From the NCBI GenBank assembly GCA_034509495.1, contig CM067511.1:30161372-30225371 (forward strand): a stretch of 64,000 bases of DNA. The letters are read 5' to 3'. Position 1 is the stretch's first letter; each line of letters starts with the position of its first letter. Below are positions 13,898 to 23,900 of this stretch, one piece after another. The notes beneath the pieces were generated by a model. It did not search any database and was not told the origin of the DNA. It saw only the letters and a program-made list of their open reading frames with translations. This stretch comes from Acestrorhynchus altus (lineage: Eukaryota; Chordata; Actinopteri; Characiformes; Acestrorhynchidae). The position numbers were made by a program, and so were the translations under genes.

Positions 13898-13929
<32 letters not shown>

Positions 13930-14448
13930 ACGGACGGATGGATGGATGGATGGATCTGTTTTGCACAAGGATCTGATCTACTTAATACAACATTAAGTAG
14001 ATATGTAAATAGTTGTTCTGTGCATTAACAAAGGAATACATATGAGTGTACAGTGTAAAGGGGATATATGGCAACATTAGACTTTTCAAACTTGTAAAGA
14101 AGTAACCAGCTCTGCAGGACATCACAAAATGCAGCAAAGCAGCCTCTGAAAACACCTGATGCTGAATTTTGTGATGTTAATGCAGAAAAGGTTTTCTTCT
14201 GATGATGCTTCTGTGAAGGACATATTTGTCTCTAAACTCTTAAATCATCCTGAAGGATTTCTGTAGTCTTTATTTGACTTTCTAGCAATCCTTCCTGCAT
14301 TTCTTTGAAAGTTTTGTGGGTTTGCCAAACCTCAACTTGACACCCATGACTTCTTTTAACTGACAATTTTTAATTACATTTATAACTATCTAAATATAGA
14401 CTGCTTTCCTATCTTCTTATTACCTTCTTGCTTTGTGGGCATCAATTA

Positions 14449-14494
<46 letters not shown>

Positions 14495-15794
14495 GTTATT
14501 ATTATTATTATTTTAATTTTCACAGTACTAGGTAAATAAACCATAGTCCTAACAAGCTTTTAAGATATTGTAAAAAAATTCTTTGAGGACACCAACTCAA
14601 TCATTGTATATTCTGAAGGCTGTCTACTAGGTTTTGGTGCAGTGCTGTGAAAATATGATTGTATTCAGAAGATCAAGATGATCGCTACCCATATTCATCC
14701 CCAATAAAACTGGATTAAGCACTATTAATTCTAGAACATACAGTTCCACTGCTTCACAACTATTCCAAAATACAAACATCTCATAGATAAGTGTTCTATC
14801 CACCATCTGAAATGGGAAGGAATATGACACAACTGCACACCTACCTCCTACCACCTAAACTGACAGCCCAAGCAAGAAGAGCACAAATCAGAGAAGCAGC
14901 GAAGAGGCACATAGTCACTCTGGACGAGCTGCAGACGTCCAAAGCTCAGATGGGAGACAACTATTGGTCATGTACTCCACACATCTGGCCTTTATGTAGC
15001 CAGAAGAAGGAAATTTTTGAAAGCAAGATAAAAAGTCCCATTTGCTCATTGTCAGAAGCCATGTACGGGACATAGCACATATGTGGAAGAAGATGCTCTG
15101 GTCAGATGAAACCAAAGAACTTTTGGGCAAAATCACCTCATCGTCCCAAATACACCATACACTAGGGTTAGGGTTAGGGTTGCTTTTCATAGATGGTCGG
15201 CATTGAAACTGACTGAACTTGCAAATAAACTATTTTGCAAAGAAGAATGGGCACAAATTTCAGCCTCTGGATGTGCAAAGCTGGTAGAGACATACCCCAA
15301 AACACTCGCAGCTGTAATTGCAGTGAAAGGTGGTCCTACAATATTGACTCAGTACTGAAGTAATGATTCAGGGGGGCTGAATACAAATGCTTGTACATTG
15401 TCCACATTTTTATTTGTTAAAATGTTCAAAACCACATCATTTTCTTTTGATTTCATAATTACGTGCTACTCATGTTGGTCTATTTTCACAAAAATTGATA
15501 CAAAGCAAATGAAACAATGAGACTGAAATACACCCTAGGTACAAGATAGTAGGATCCTTTCATATCTCACATCTTGTGTAAATAATAAAACAAAATCAAA
15601 TCGCAGGTTATACTCACCAGAGCTGGTCGAATAGCTCTTCTACGCCATCTGGGAAATGCTGGATGTGCACTAATTTCAACCATAAATTCACTGCCATCAC
15701 AGCTCCGAGACCGTCGCATGTCATGCATGGTCCACAATTTTAAATCCCAAGTTTCCAGTTTATTTGAGTATCCAAGTCCCAGCAGGCCCTGGTT
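11802..15794 (-). CDS. PLAAT/HRASLS-type phospholipase A and acyltransferase
   Basis: Minus-strand exons 15618-15794 (5'-most found), 13494-13599, 13128-13396 and 11802-11927, all in phase. The NlpC/P60-like LRAT fold is clear: GDLIEIFRGTYQHWGLYVG (first catalytic His in HW), DIIHLAPPCETAGAG (second His), and GNCEHFVTELRYG (catalytic Cys). These enzymes cleave or transfer acyl chains of glycerophospholipids and make N-acyl-phosphatidylethanolamine. HLAPP plus DKAIV resembles PLAAT2/3/4 more than PLAAT1. From ATG 15728 the product is 203 aa. The 15618-15794 exon is open for 59 codons from its acceptor, so a further upstream exon may carry the true start. The C-terminus (SNLSRKKEKEKALK) is basic and only weakly hydrophobic, unlike the membrane anchor usual in the family. 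Orthology is not resolved, so no symbol is given. Confidence 0.85.
12455..12760. repeat. Interspersed repeat fragment in PLAAT intron 3
   Basis: The stretch around tggttgatgaactcttggtg and ctttctaacccctttcagat has the feel of a decayed DNA transposon common in fish. No intact ends were found. Confidence 0.35.
13672..13738. repeat. Short palindromic MITE-like remnant
   Basis: Begins actaccggtcaaaa and ends ttttgactggta within 67 bp. These are inverted copies of the same end, typical of a Tc1/mariner-derived TIR pair with almost no interior. Confidence 0.7.
13888..13954. repeat. (GGAT)n microsatellite
   Basis: About 16 tandem ggat/ggac units in PLAAT intron 1. Confidence 0.95.
14446..14512. 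repeat. (ATT)n microsatellite
   Basis: About 22 att units with one gtt interruption. Confidence 0.95.
14805..15135 (+). pseudogene. Tc1-like transposase remnant
   Basis: The frame at 14791-15075 gives KLTAQARRAQIREAAKRH and VTLDELQTSKAQMG, matching the N-terminal helix-turn-helix part of Tc1 transposases (usually LTPQTRRALIREV... VTLKELQ). Further on, another frame reads MWKKMLWSDETKELLG, the conserved WSDE region. Frames are broken and the catalytic core is lost. It lies in PLAAT intron 1. Confidence 0.75.
15162..15182 (+). repeat. Interstitial telomere-type repeat
   Basis: Three exact tagggt units (ctagggttagggttagggtt) at the junction between the transposase remnant and the following repeat. 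Short enough to be a chance or repair product. Confidence 0.8.
15183..15540. repeat. Interspersed repeat tail
   Basis: Contains the strings gcaaagaagaatgggcacaa, tgcaaagctggtagagacat and gtaattgcagtgaaaggtgg, which I know from a very frequent fish transposon-associated repeat. It continues the Tc1-like remnant to the left. Confidence 0.6.
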
Positions 15795-17640
15795 CTATAA
15801 TTCCAGAGTTAACCATGATTCCTGTCTATGAGTCTGTGTCCATTAATGTCTTGTAGTCCTACAACTACTATGAAATTGGCCATACGCATTTATGCTGCAC
15901 AGGAAGAGCACTCTTAGGTCAGATTAGGCACAGCACCCTGGCATTAAAATAGCAGAGTGACGGAGTGGGGTGTTTGTAGAAGCTATTCACTAGAGCTGAC
16001 ACAGTGTCAGTCTTGTAGGTCTCCTCTTAATGAGTCGCATACATCTCTCAGCACCAGAGGCCGGTCCTAGATCAGGGTACATGTCCCATGGAAGTAGTTA
16101 AGGATTACAGAATAAGCCTGTTAAAGGGAATGAGCGGGGTGGTGAGGTTTGACATGCAGCCATCCAGCAATAGTCTGCCCTGACTACTACTGATTAACTT
16201 CAATGACATCCAATCACATTGCATGCATGCATGATTTATTTGGACTACAGCACAGCTGATTGACTTGCCACTTGTGCATAATTTAAGGTTTAACTTGCAT
16301 CGACTGCAGATTACATGAAAAGGGGAACATGCCAAAACCTTTCTACATATTCCCTCCTGAACCCTTATGCTGTCCTCATGTGGGTATTGTATCGTTTTCC
16401 CTTTTTAATTTTTTTGTACACAAACACTTGCACGAACAGGCCAACCCTTTAGGGGATGGTAATAAAAGCAAGCAACCACAGAGGTTTAAACCCCAAATTA
16501 CATAAATTTGCTCCCCAAGCGTTGTCAGGAATTGGTCAAATAGAGCTTCCACACCTTGCAACAGAAGAGCAAATCAGCTTGCTCATTATGGAGATCTGCA
16601 GAACAGTTTACAGAAGTGAAAAATGCATTACTAAGCAAACCGTTACAAACTATATACAGGTTTAACTTTTATGCAATTTTGAATCAGGTTTTTGACCTTC
16701 TGTTCAGCATGTTTGGGTGTGAATTCTTCCTCAGAAGTCAGTGTAGACTTTAGTTTAGCTGGAGACACAGCTGACAGGAGATAAAACTACTCATTTAAGT
16801 TCATTTGAGTGGGTCCACCAACACATACAGCCATTCTCCAACCCTTTATTCTGTATATTGTTGTGCAGACTGCTGGTCAAACAGCAAAGCCTGAATAATA
16901 AAATGGACAAATGTTGTGGCTCCAAAGACCGTCTGGTTTAAGTTGAACTTAGACAAGTTAGCCCTTAGAATTCGAGTTACCAATATAGTAAAGAACCAGT
17001 TGAGACATTGTCATGGACATACATGATTTTGACAAATTTGCATGCTTTTCTGTAGCTGCACATTAGAAGCGTACCTGAAAGTACTTCAACACAAGACAAG
17101 GTGCTACAAACCACTTTATTCAAGGATCAGAAGTTACAGATGTACATTTAAATAAATTGGTATGCATGACTTAAACCTACATTACTGTACTTAACTCCAG
17201 GCTGCAGAAATACACTAGTTCCCTCCTCTCTACTGGACAAAAAAATAAATATAATCCACAAACAGTAACCCATCAGATCCCATTCATGCTTTGAACAGCA
17301 AATGCTGCTATAACTAAACTATCTGAGATGCAACTTTCAAAACATAATTTGAGTGCTGATTGTCCCAGCAAAAATTAAGCTAAATATAAGTCATTTATCA
17401 ACTTACATTAGGCCTTCATTTCTATCTTGGGTCACATGTATAAAGGAAGGCCATGTGTGTAGTGTTCATAATTCCATCTTAAAACAAAGAAGGAACATCC
17501 CTACATGTTTTCAGAGTAATAATCTGAAACATCTGCTGTCTGCACCAAATCTAACATGTACCTAATGTTGGTAAAGTACTAAACATATCTTTACCACACC
17601 CTGCATTTCTTAAACTTAGAAATCTGGCAATATTTATAGT
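15795..17640. other. No gene recognised
   Basis: Upstream side of the PLAAT gene. No exon could be joined to the one at 15618-15794. A minus-strand AATAAA signal lies near 17115, so a transcript could end there. Otherwise AT-rich sequence without clear structure. Confidence 0.3.
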
Positions 17641-17878
17641 CAATATGGTTATAATCATTTTATATCATTTTATTATTATATCATTTTCAACATTACAAAC
17701 AAATCTAAAAACAAAACTCTGCTGCAAAAAAGTAAAGGAAGTCCCTTTTTGATTGGGCACAAGCTGGGACCCACTGTGAACCCATGTCGTTGAGAAGAGC
17801 GGCATACAACCCACCTATGGGGGGGACAAGAGAGACCATTAGTCAAGACATCATCCTGGACCAGCATGCTTTCTAAAA

Positions 17879-18022
17879 ATCTGTTAACCCATCTGTCTCA
17901 ACATGTCAGCAAGCATGAGAAACAGTCTTCTGATGCTGGCCACACAATGACCGGATGTTGTACCTCCTGAGATTACACACATGAGTACCGGAAACCTCAT
18001 GTGTGCCAATATAAGGAGGCAG
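17879..18022 (-). ncRNA. H/ACA snoRNA copy 1 (intron 2)
   Basis: Minus strand. The 5' hairpin has lower stem cctcc/ggagg, an internal pocket (ttatattgg opposite taatctc) and a perfect 10-bp upper stem cacacatgag/ctcatgtgtg. Then come H box ACAACA (ANANNA), a second hairpin with apical stem agcat/atgct, and ACA three bases before the 3' end at 17879. The pocket-to-H-box distance is 14 nt, the canonical spacing. These features define a pseudouridylation guide bound by dyskerin, NHP2, NOP10 and GAR1. The target was not determined. Confidence 0.75.
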
Positions 18023-18211
18023 ATATTTCTCCCCACATGCACAGAGGTGACCAAGGTGACACTTACCCATCTAACATCTGCACTTACAACCACCACCTGG
18101 AAGAGAGTTGCACATATGTTAGACAGTGCCAAACCAGCCAATCACAGAGTCCAGAAAGCAGTTGTTGATTGTAGATATTAATATTTAGCTCAGATCAGAC
18201 AGTTGTGACCA

Positions 18212-18347
18212 TGTTGTTCCAGTGACTGAGGATAGAACCAGCTGATGGGGACATGCTGGCACCGAAGACATGGCACTGGCGCTTCTCTACCTCCATACAT
18301 ACACACACGAGTACTGAGAACATACGTGCATGCCAAGAAAGGAGGCT
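18212..18347 (-). ncRNA. H/ACA snoRNA copy 2 (intron 1)
   Basis: Minus strand, paralogous to the copy at 17879-18022. The 5' hairpin has lower stem cctcc/ggagg and a diverged upper stem (catgcacg opposite cgtgtgtg). H box AGAGAA fits ANANNA and is 14 nt from the pocket. The 3' hairpin closes with ccagtg/cactgg, followed by ACA plus three bases. The two RNAs differ in their pockets, so they may guide different sites. Confidence 0.75.
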
Positions 18348-18604
18348 GACTCAGCAGTCAGACTGGAGCTTAACATGCACTGTTAAGGGTAAACATGGCG
18401 TCCACGTAAACACGTGGGAGTCATACACACCCAAAATAGCCCCCACTCAACAAAATAACACTATAACAGTCTTTAAAAACACCGAGACACAGAAAGACGC
18501 AAAAACAAACTGCAGAAAGGGACTTACATTTCAAACAAATCGCAATACAACGTTGTTCCCACCACAACACCCAGCGCGCAAAGAAAGAGGCCGTGCGCCT
18601 GCCT

Positions 18605-18790
18605 GTGTATTTATATCGGCATCTACGTCATCCGCGCGACGGAGACCACAGCCAATCACAGAGAGCCTCCCTCTGTATTTATTTTAGGAGACGACAGCCA
18701 ATCACAGCGAGCCTCCCACTGCATTTATATCAGCGTCTACGTCATCAGCGCGCAGGAGACGACAGCCAATCACAGAGAGCCTCCTGGCAA
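18605..18790 (-). promoter_or_regulatory. Host-gene promoter with duplicated CCAAT/CRE/TATA blocks
   Basis: Tandem block, two full copies and one partial. CCAAT boxes (read as ATTGG on the minus strand) at 18652-18656, 18698-18702 and 18766-18770; CRE-like TACGTCA at 18624-18630 and 18738-18744; TATA-like atttata at 18609-18615 with a second copy near 18723-18729. Order on the minus strand is CCAAT, CRE, TATA, then the TOP-like start. NF-Y and CREB/ATF binding is inferred from motifs only. Confidence 0.65.
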
Positions 18791-19033
18791 CACCCGAAGC
18801 ACGGACCCTGCAGTTATAGATATATACTAATAGATTTGTAACGATAAATGTTCAAAACTTAAATTAAAAGCTAAAAACAAACAAATAATAAAATATACTT
18901 TTCATTGAAAGTTCATGTTCATGCTTGTTTGAAGTCTTCATTTGAAATATTTTGATAAGAATTTCCATTGTTACAGCAAGATGCACATTATACAAACACA
19001 AACATAACATAACATACACTATAAAAATACAGC

Positions 19034-19088
19034 ACAATATATAATATAATATAATATAATATAATATAATATAATATAATATAATATA
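19034..19088. repeat. (ATAAT)n pentanucleotide microsatellite
   Basis: About ten tandem ataat units between the snoRNA host promoter and ganab. Confidence 0.95.
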
Positions 19089-19359
19089 TTTTCATATAAT
19101 GTATTATATTATTCCCTATTCAGGAATAAGCGGTACAGAAAATGGATGGATGGATGGATGGACATTTTCATATAAATATTGTCATCCAAATACTTTTTCC
19201 TGCAAAACAGACTTAGCAGTATAATAGTTTTAAAGTATATAACTGTATATTAAAGTTAGTGGGGAAAGGAGGTCTGACTCTAGGTGCTGTAGCTCTATGT
19301 GAACGTGTGAACTGCAGTACACATGACAAAACCAGGGGGCGAAGTTCACAGCAGGAAAC

Positions 19360-20881
19360 ATGGCGCCTTCCATTGACAGGTACTGCGGGTGTAGTCTGGG
19401 TTAATAGGATTATATTCTGTTGAAATGAGATATTAAAATGTAAAACAGATAGCTGTTTTTAAAAATGCACGGTCACGTGGTTCGGTGACTGGAGTTCCTG
19501 GTGGGGTTTGATGAGGCAGGGAGCTGGCAGAGGAGGAGGTGCAGAGAGGCTGCCTTTAATCAGACAGTGCAGCTGAGGGTAGAGCTTAGTGTGTCCTTTC
19601 CTCACACCGATCAGAAACACTGAAACAAGCCTGTTCCCTTTATGGATCAGAGTAATAATAATTCATTTATGGTTACACCTTTTTAATCTGTCGTTTGCAT
19701 GAGCAGTTTAAGACTTTTATTTTGTAATGCGTGATCTTTTAAATATTTTAGGCATCTGAAACTCGTTTGTAACTGGGGACAGTGAATCTGTTGATATCTT
19801 AAATGCACATAAACGCATATTGTTATTAAAGATGTATTTATGAAGAGAAGGGTTGCAGGAGTATGTTGGCACTGATGCTGACAGTGTGTACCTGATAATA
19901 ATCCAGTGTTGTCGGGGAAACAAAAGCAACCGAACAAAGAATTCAACCAGTTTCTTACTATTTTCAGAGAAGCAATCAATGTTATTTTGTTCCAGTGGAA
20001 TTGCAAGGTTCTATCTGACCTTGCTATCAAATTTGAGTTATTAAACATCATACACAGTGTCTCTTAAGTTGTTTGCATTTCTTATAATTCCAAGGGGTCG
20101 ATTTGGAGAAAACGATCAACCGATGAAAGATTTTTATTTATTTATATAAATTGTTTACAAACAGGAGACTTGTTTGCATTCCTTTAACATTCATTTTATT
20201 CTGATGATGACAAAAGGATTGTGAAATACATCAAAGCAAAATTAGAATAGTGTGAAAAAACGTTTTTGATAATTAAATTCAAAAAATAAACTGTGACAAT
20301 ATATTTAAAGTGATGCATTTAAGCTTTTTTGTTTTAAAGTTGATACTGTGATTGGGAATCTATTCAAATTGGAAAAAGGTTTTTTATTTTTCACATTTCA
20401 GAAAGTAATGGAATTTCCCTTGTTATACCTTGTCTTCTTTTGCAGGATGGTGCCGGTAATCGTGCTGATTTTTCTTTGTCTTGGTGTTGACGGCGTGGAT
20501 CGCAGCAACTTCAAAACATGTGAACAGAGTTCTTTCTGCAAGTAAGTGTTGGAGGAATGAGATCAGACATTATTACACGTACTTTGGTTTATTATTATAC
20601 TTTGGTTATATTTGGTTTATAAACACATTGGTTTATTATTCAGTTATTAGAATGCGTTTTGCATTAATTATTTGGTGACTGTGGAATCCCGCAGGGTTCT
20701 GTGTTAGGGTTGGTGAGACTGATGCTAAGTGTGGCAGTAGTGATGTGGTTAATTTTATTTTAATTATACTTTAATTCTGTTCTTTGCATCCAGCGAATTT
20801 TAGTGCTCCCAGTTGTAGTTCCACGTTTCCTCAATAAAAGTCATGTCAAGTAGTTTATTTCTAAATGTTTCAGCATTCTTC

Positions 20882-20921
<40 letters not shown>

Positions 20922-23900
20922 GCGTCAAAGAGAGCTGAAGCCAGGTCAGTCTCCATACAGAGCTCTGCTAGATACCCTGGAGCTCAGTGATTCCAGGATC
21001 ACCCTGCAACTCATCAATGACAATAACAAGGTCAGAGCGTGGTAGAACCCATTCACTGTATTTCTTATTTCTGGTACGAAAGGAAACAATGGGATGAGAG
21101 TGTAAATAAAGTTCTCTGTTTGTTTGTGTAGGTGCGTCTCCTGCTGGAACTGTACAGACTGCAGGGTAACATGACACGAGTTAAAATCAATGAGCTGAAA
21201 CCTCTGAAACCTCGCTACGAGGTTCCTGACGTTCTCCTTAATGACCCACCCACCGAACCGTGAGTCCACTCTCTAACACAAGTATAATCAATTTAATAAT
21301 ATTATCGTATAATCTGGAGGTTGGAGAAACATCTGAGGCTGACACTTTTAACCCTTTTCAGGGAACTCTACCATGTTTGTAAAAATAGAAATGCAGTGAA
21401 ATGTTGGTATAAATATTATATATTGTGTCTCATTGTTGTCATGCAAAAACCTTGTCTTTGACAATTGTAACATAATGTGTTTTTTTTAATTAAGTCACAA
21501 ATTCCTGACTAATGGACCAATAATAATGTTCCAACATAGTTTGGTCTTTTTGTTCTGGCTTCCACTTAAAGTTTTTTTACTTCACTTAAAAAGTTCCCAT
21601 TCAGGAGATACGAGGTTTCTGCATGTCTGATGTGATTAGAGATGAATGATATGTAATTACATAAATTATATAATGATGTACAGTTACTCAAATATTTGTC
21701 CATCTCTGGCCCTGTGTTGGCAGAATGACATTGGTGGCTCAGGACGAGAACGGCGTGGTGTTGTCTCTTGGGGTCGACGAGCAAAGGGTGATTGTCAGTG
21801 CACGGCCTTTCCGTCTCGACATTGTGGAGGGCCCCAAAGTGCTGCTGTCCCTCAACTCCCGTGGCCTGCTGGCCTTTGAGCACCTGCGTCTACGCAAGGA
21901 CACGTGAGTCGACCCTCAGCCATATTATAAAACCAGGCTGCCAGTTAGGGTTGTGTTTCTGCGTGTTTTATTGATTGTAACATGTTAAATAGTTAAGAAG
22001 TAGCCAAATTACTGATTCTAGATCACCGGTCTGTGGGTCCAGCTTAAACTGAAATTTAAAAAACAGAAAATCATTAAATTAAAAGTGTTGTTCATACATG
22101 TATTGTTTTCAACACCACAGTTCTATGCAGTACATCTGGTTTCTGCATGGTTAACGTTTACATAACTGTCATAGTCAATCATACAAAGCCATGTGAGGTT
22201 TATAAGACAGGATTACTGGTGTTCATCATGAGAATCCTACTGGATGACTATCATGTTTGAAAAGGCAGGCTAGTATAGCAGCTAGACTGAAGGATGTGCT
22301 GTATAAGTTAAAACTGTTTTAAAATAATAAATTTAAATTAAAATGTAATATAATTAAATTTTCTTTTCTCCTTTTGGAGCTCGAGGTTCATTTGAGTTTT
22401 GGTTTAACTATGAACCAAGCTGCAAAAGTCTGACAAAGAAGACAGACCTTCACACTCACATCTTTATCGAAAATTGGATCTTCTATGACACCGTTTGTAG
22501 CACATTTGTTATAAAAATGTGTGAAAACCCGTTTTCATGTTATTGGAGTCAAATTATTCACAGTAGTCATTCCAAAAACAAAACAAAAACAAAATTTTGC
22601 ACACAGTGTAAAATAGTACAAGAACTTTGTTTAATGTAGTTTATTTACATTTTCCAAGAGTTTATCTACAGTCACACAACAGTACAGTACAACACAAAGG
22701 GTTTTTAAAAAAATCCTTTATAACAGATTATATGAATACGCCTTAAATAACACCTAACAAAATGTTAAGACAGTGTGATACAATACGAATATGTAAATAA
22801 TTCCATTTTGATAAACCAATATCAGATAAAAATCTTACAAAATATTATAAATATATAAATGTAGAATATATAAACATTCTTCTTCCACTAACTGTCATAT
22901 CCATTGTGTGTGTGTTTTAGTAGCTATTGACATAGTACATAACATACTTGTGCGTTGACTACAAACAAAACACCAGGGCATCAAGTAAATGTAGACACGT
23001 AGACCTACTTGAAACTGTTTCATTGTTCTTAGATATTTGTGCCTTTCATGCTTAACTCATTGTTTTCACTAACCATTTCTCTGTTGATACACTGCACCAT
23101 TTCTTTACTTTGGAGCAATTCCGAACACAGCGATTGGGTCTGGTTAGATTCATCTGATTTGCTTCACCATCTCATTAATCTGCACTTTGACACTTCATCT
23201 GCTTTACTAACTCACTTCTAGGGCTGCATTCACTCAGGCCCAACCCTTAACTCTAAGGTAATATAGGAATGCACTGTTTTGTACCAGACAGTAATGGGAT
23301 TAGTTATGGGATACAACAAGCAAGTCCCGCTCGGCAGCCAACCTATCTAGTGCACATTTGCAGTCCTTGCTCATCCAGGGAGGGAAGAAGAGCTGGGAAG
23401 ACGTTTTTCCTCCTGCAGATGGCGCCTTGCCCGGAAGCCAAACCTGAAGTCCAGCAGTTGTCATGACAATGTCTCAGTTCTTAGATAACAAAGCTCAACA
23501 ACTCCCGAAAACAACAGTAGGTAGGAGAAGGGAGGGAGCATCCCAGAATGTTGTCCTCCGGGGGAGATTTCCAGCATCTGCCAAGGTCAGAGCTGATAGG
23601 GGGGAGCTGAATAGCTGATAACAGGAATATTTTGGCTGGGAGAGAGTAGGGTCCATTTTGCAGCTGCTCATCTCCTGTTGTATGGTCTCCCAGACGATCA
23701 ATACTCCTTTGCAAAACTGACAGTATCTCCGTGATGTTCTCCAATGTGCGATGTAAAGTCACAGTCTGAGTGCCGACAGCTTTGCCCAGAGTGTCAAACA
23801 TCTCAGGCAGCTTAAAGGGGCCTTTGATAGCTGCCCACACTTCTCAAATGTCCCATCAGGACACGCAGGTTCCCCCGAACCAGACTTCTCTTCGGGAAGA

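Larger units (their letters stand above)
17650..18589 (-). ncRNA. snoRNA host gene, three exons, non-coding
   Basis: On the minus strand: exon 1 18528-18589 (donor gtaagtcc at 18527), exon 2 18067-18096 (acceptor ctcttccag, donor gtaagtgt), exon 3 from 17814 (acceptor ccccatag) to about 17650 after an AATAAA at 17668-17673. The presumed start falls on a pyrimidine tract (cctctttctt, 18590-18580), a 5' TOP-like start, about 26 bp below a TATA box at 18609-18615. The spliced RNA has no meaningful open frame. Each intron carries one H/ACA-type RNA. Tiny exons, a TOP start and one snoRNA per intron are what is known for snoRNA host genes. TSS and 3' end are inferred. In human 11q12.3 SNORA57 lies close to GANAB, as I recall, so relation to it is a testable guess. 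Confidence 0.65.

Noticed and set aside
13860..13960. Possible CRISPR-like or structured array
   Set aside because: Simple (GGAT)n microsatellite; the genome is eukaryotic.
14791..15075. A host gene resembling the frame MFYPPSEMGRNMTQ...
   Set aside because: The text matches Tc1 transposase N-terminus and is broken downstream.
17884..18141. 85-codon minus-strand frame starting MAGLALSN
   Set aside because: It crosses exon 2 and the H/ACA RNA of the host gene; structure of the RNA explains the sequence better.
18253..18841. Plus-strand frames of 144 and 82 codons
   Set aside because: They overlie the snoRNA host gene's exon 1 and duplicated promoter; the text is repeat-driven (SQRASLPLYL repeated).
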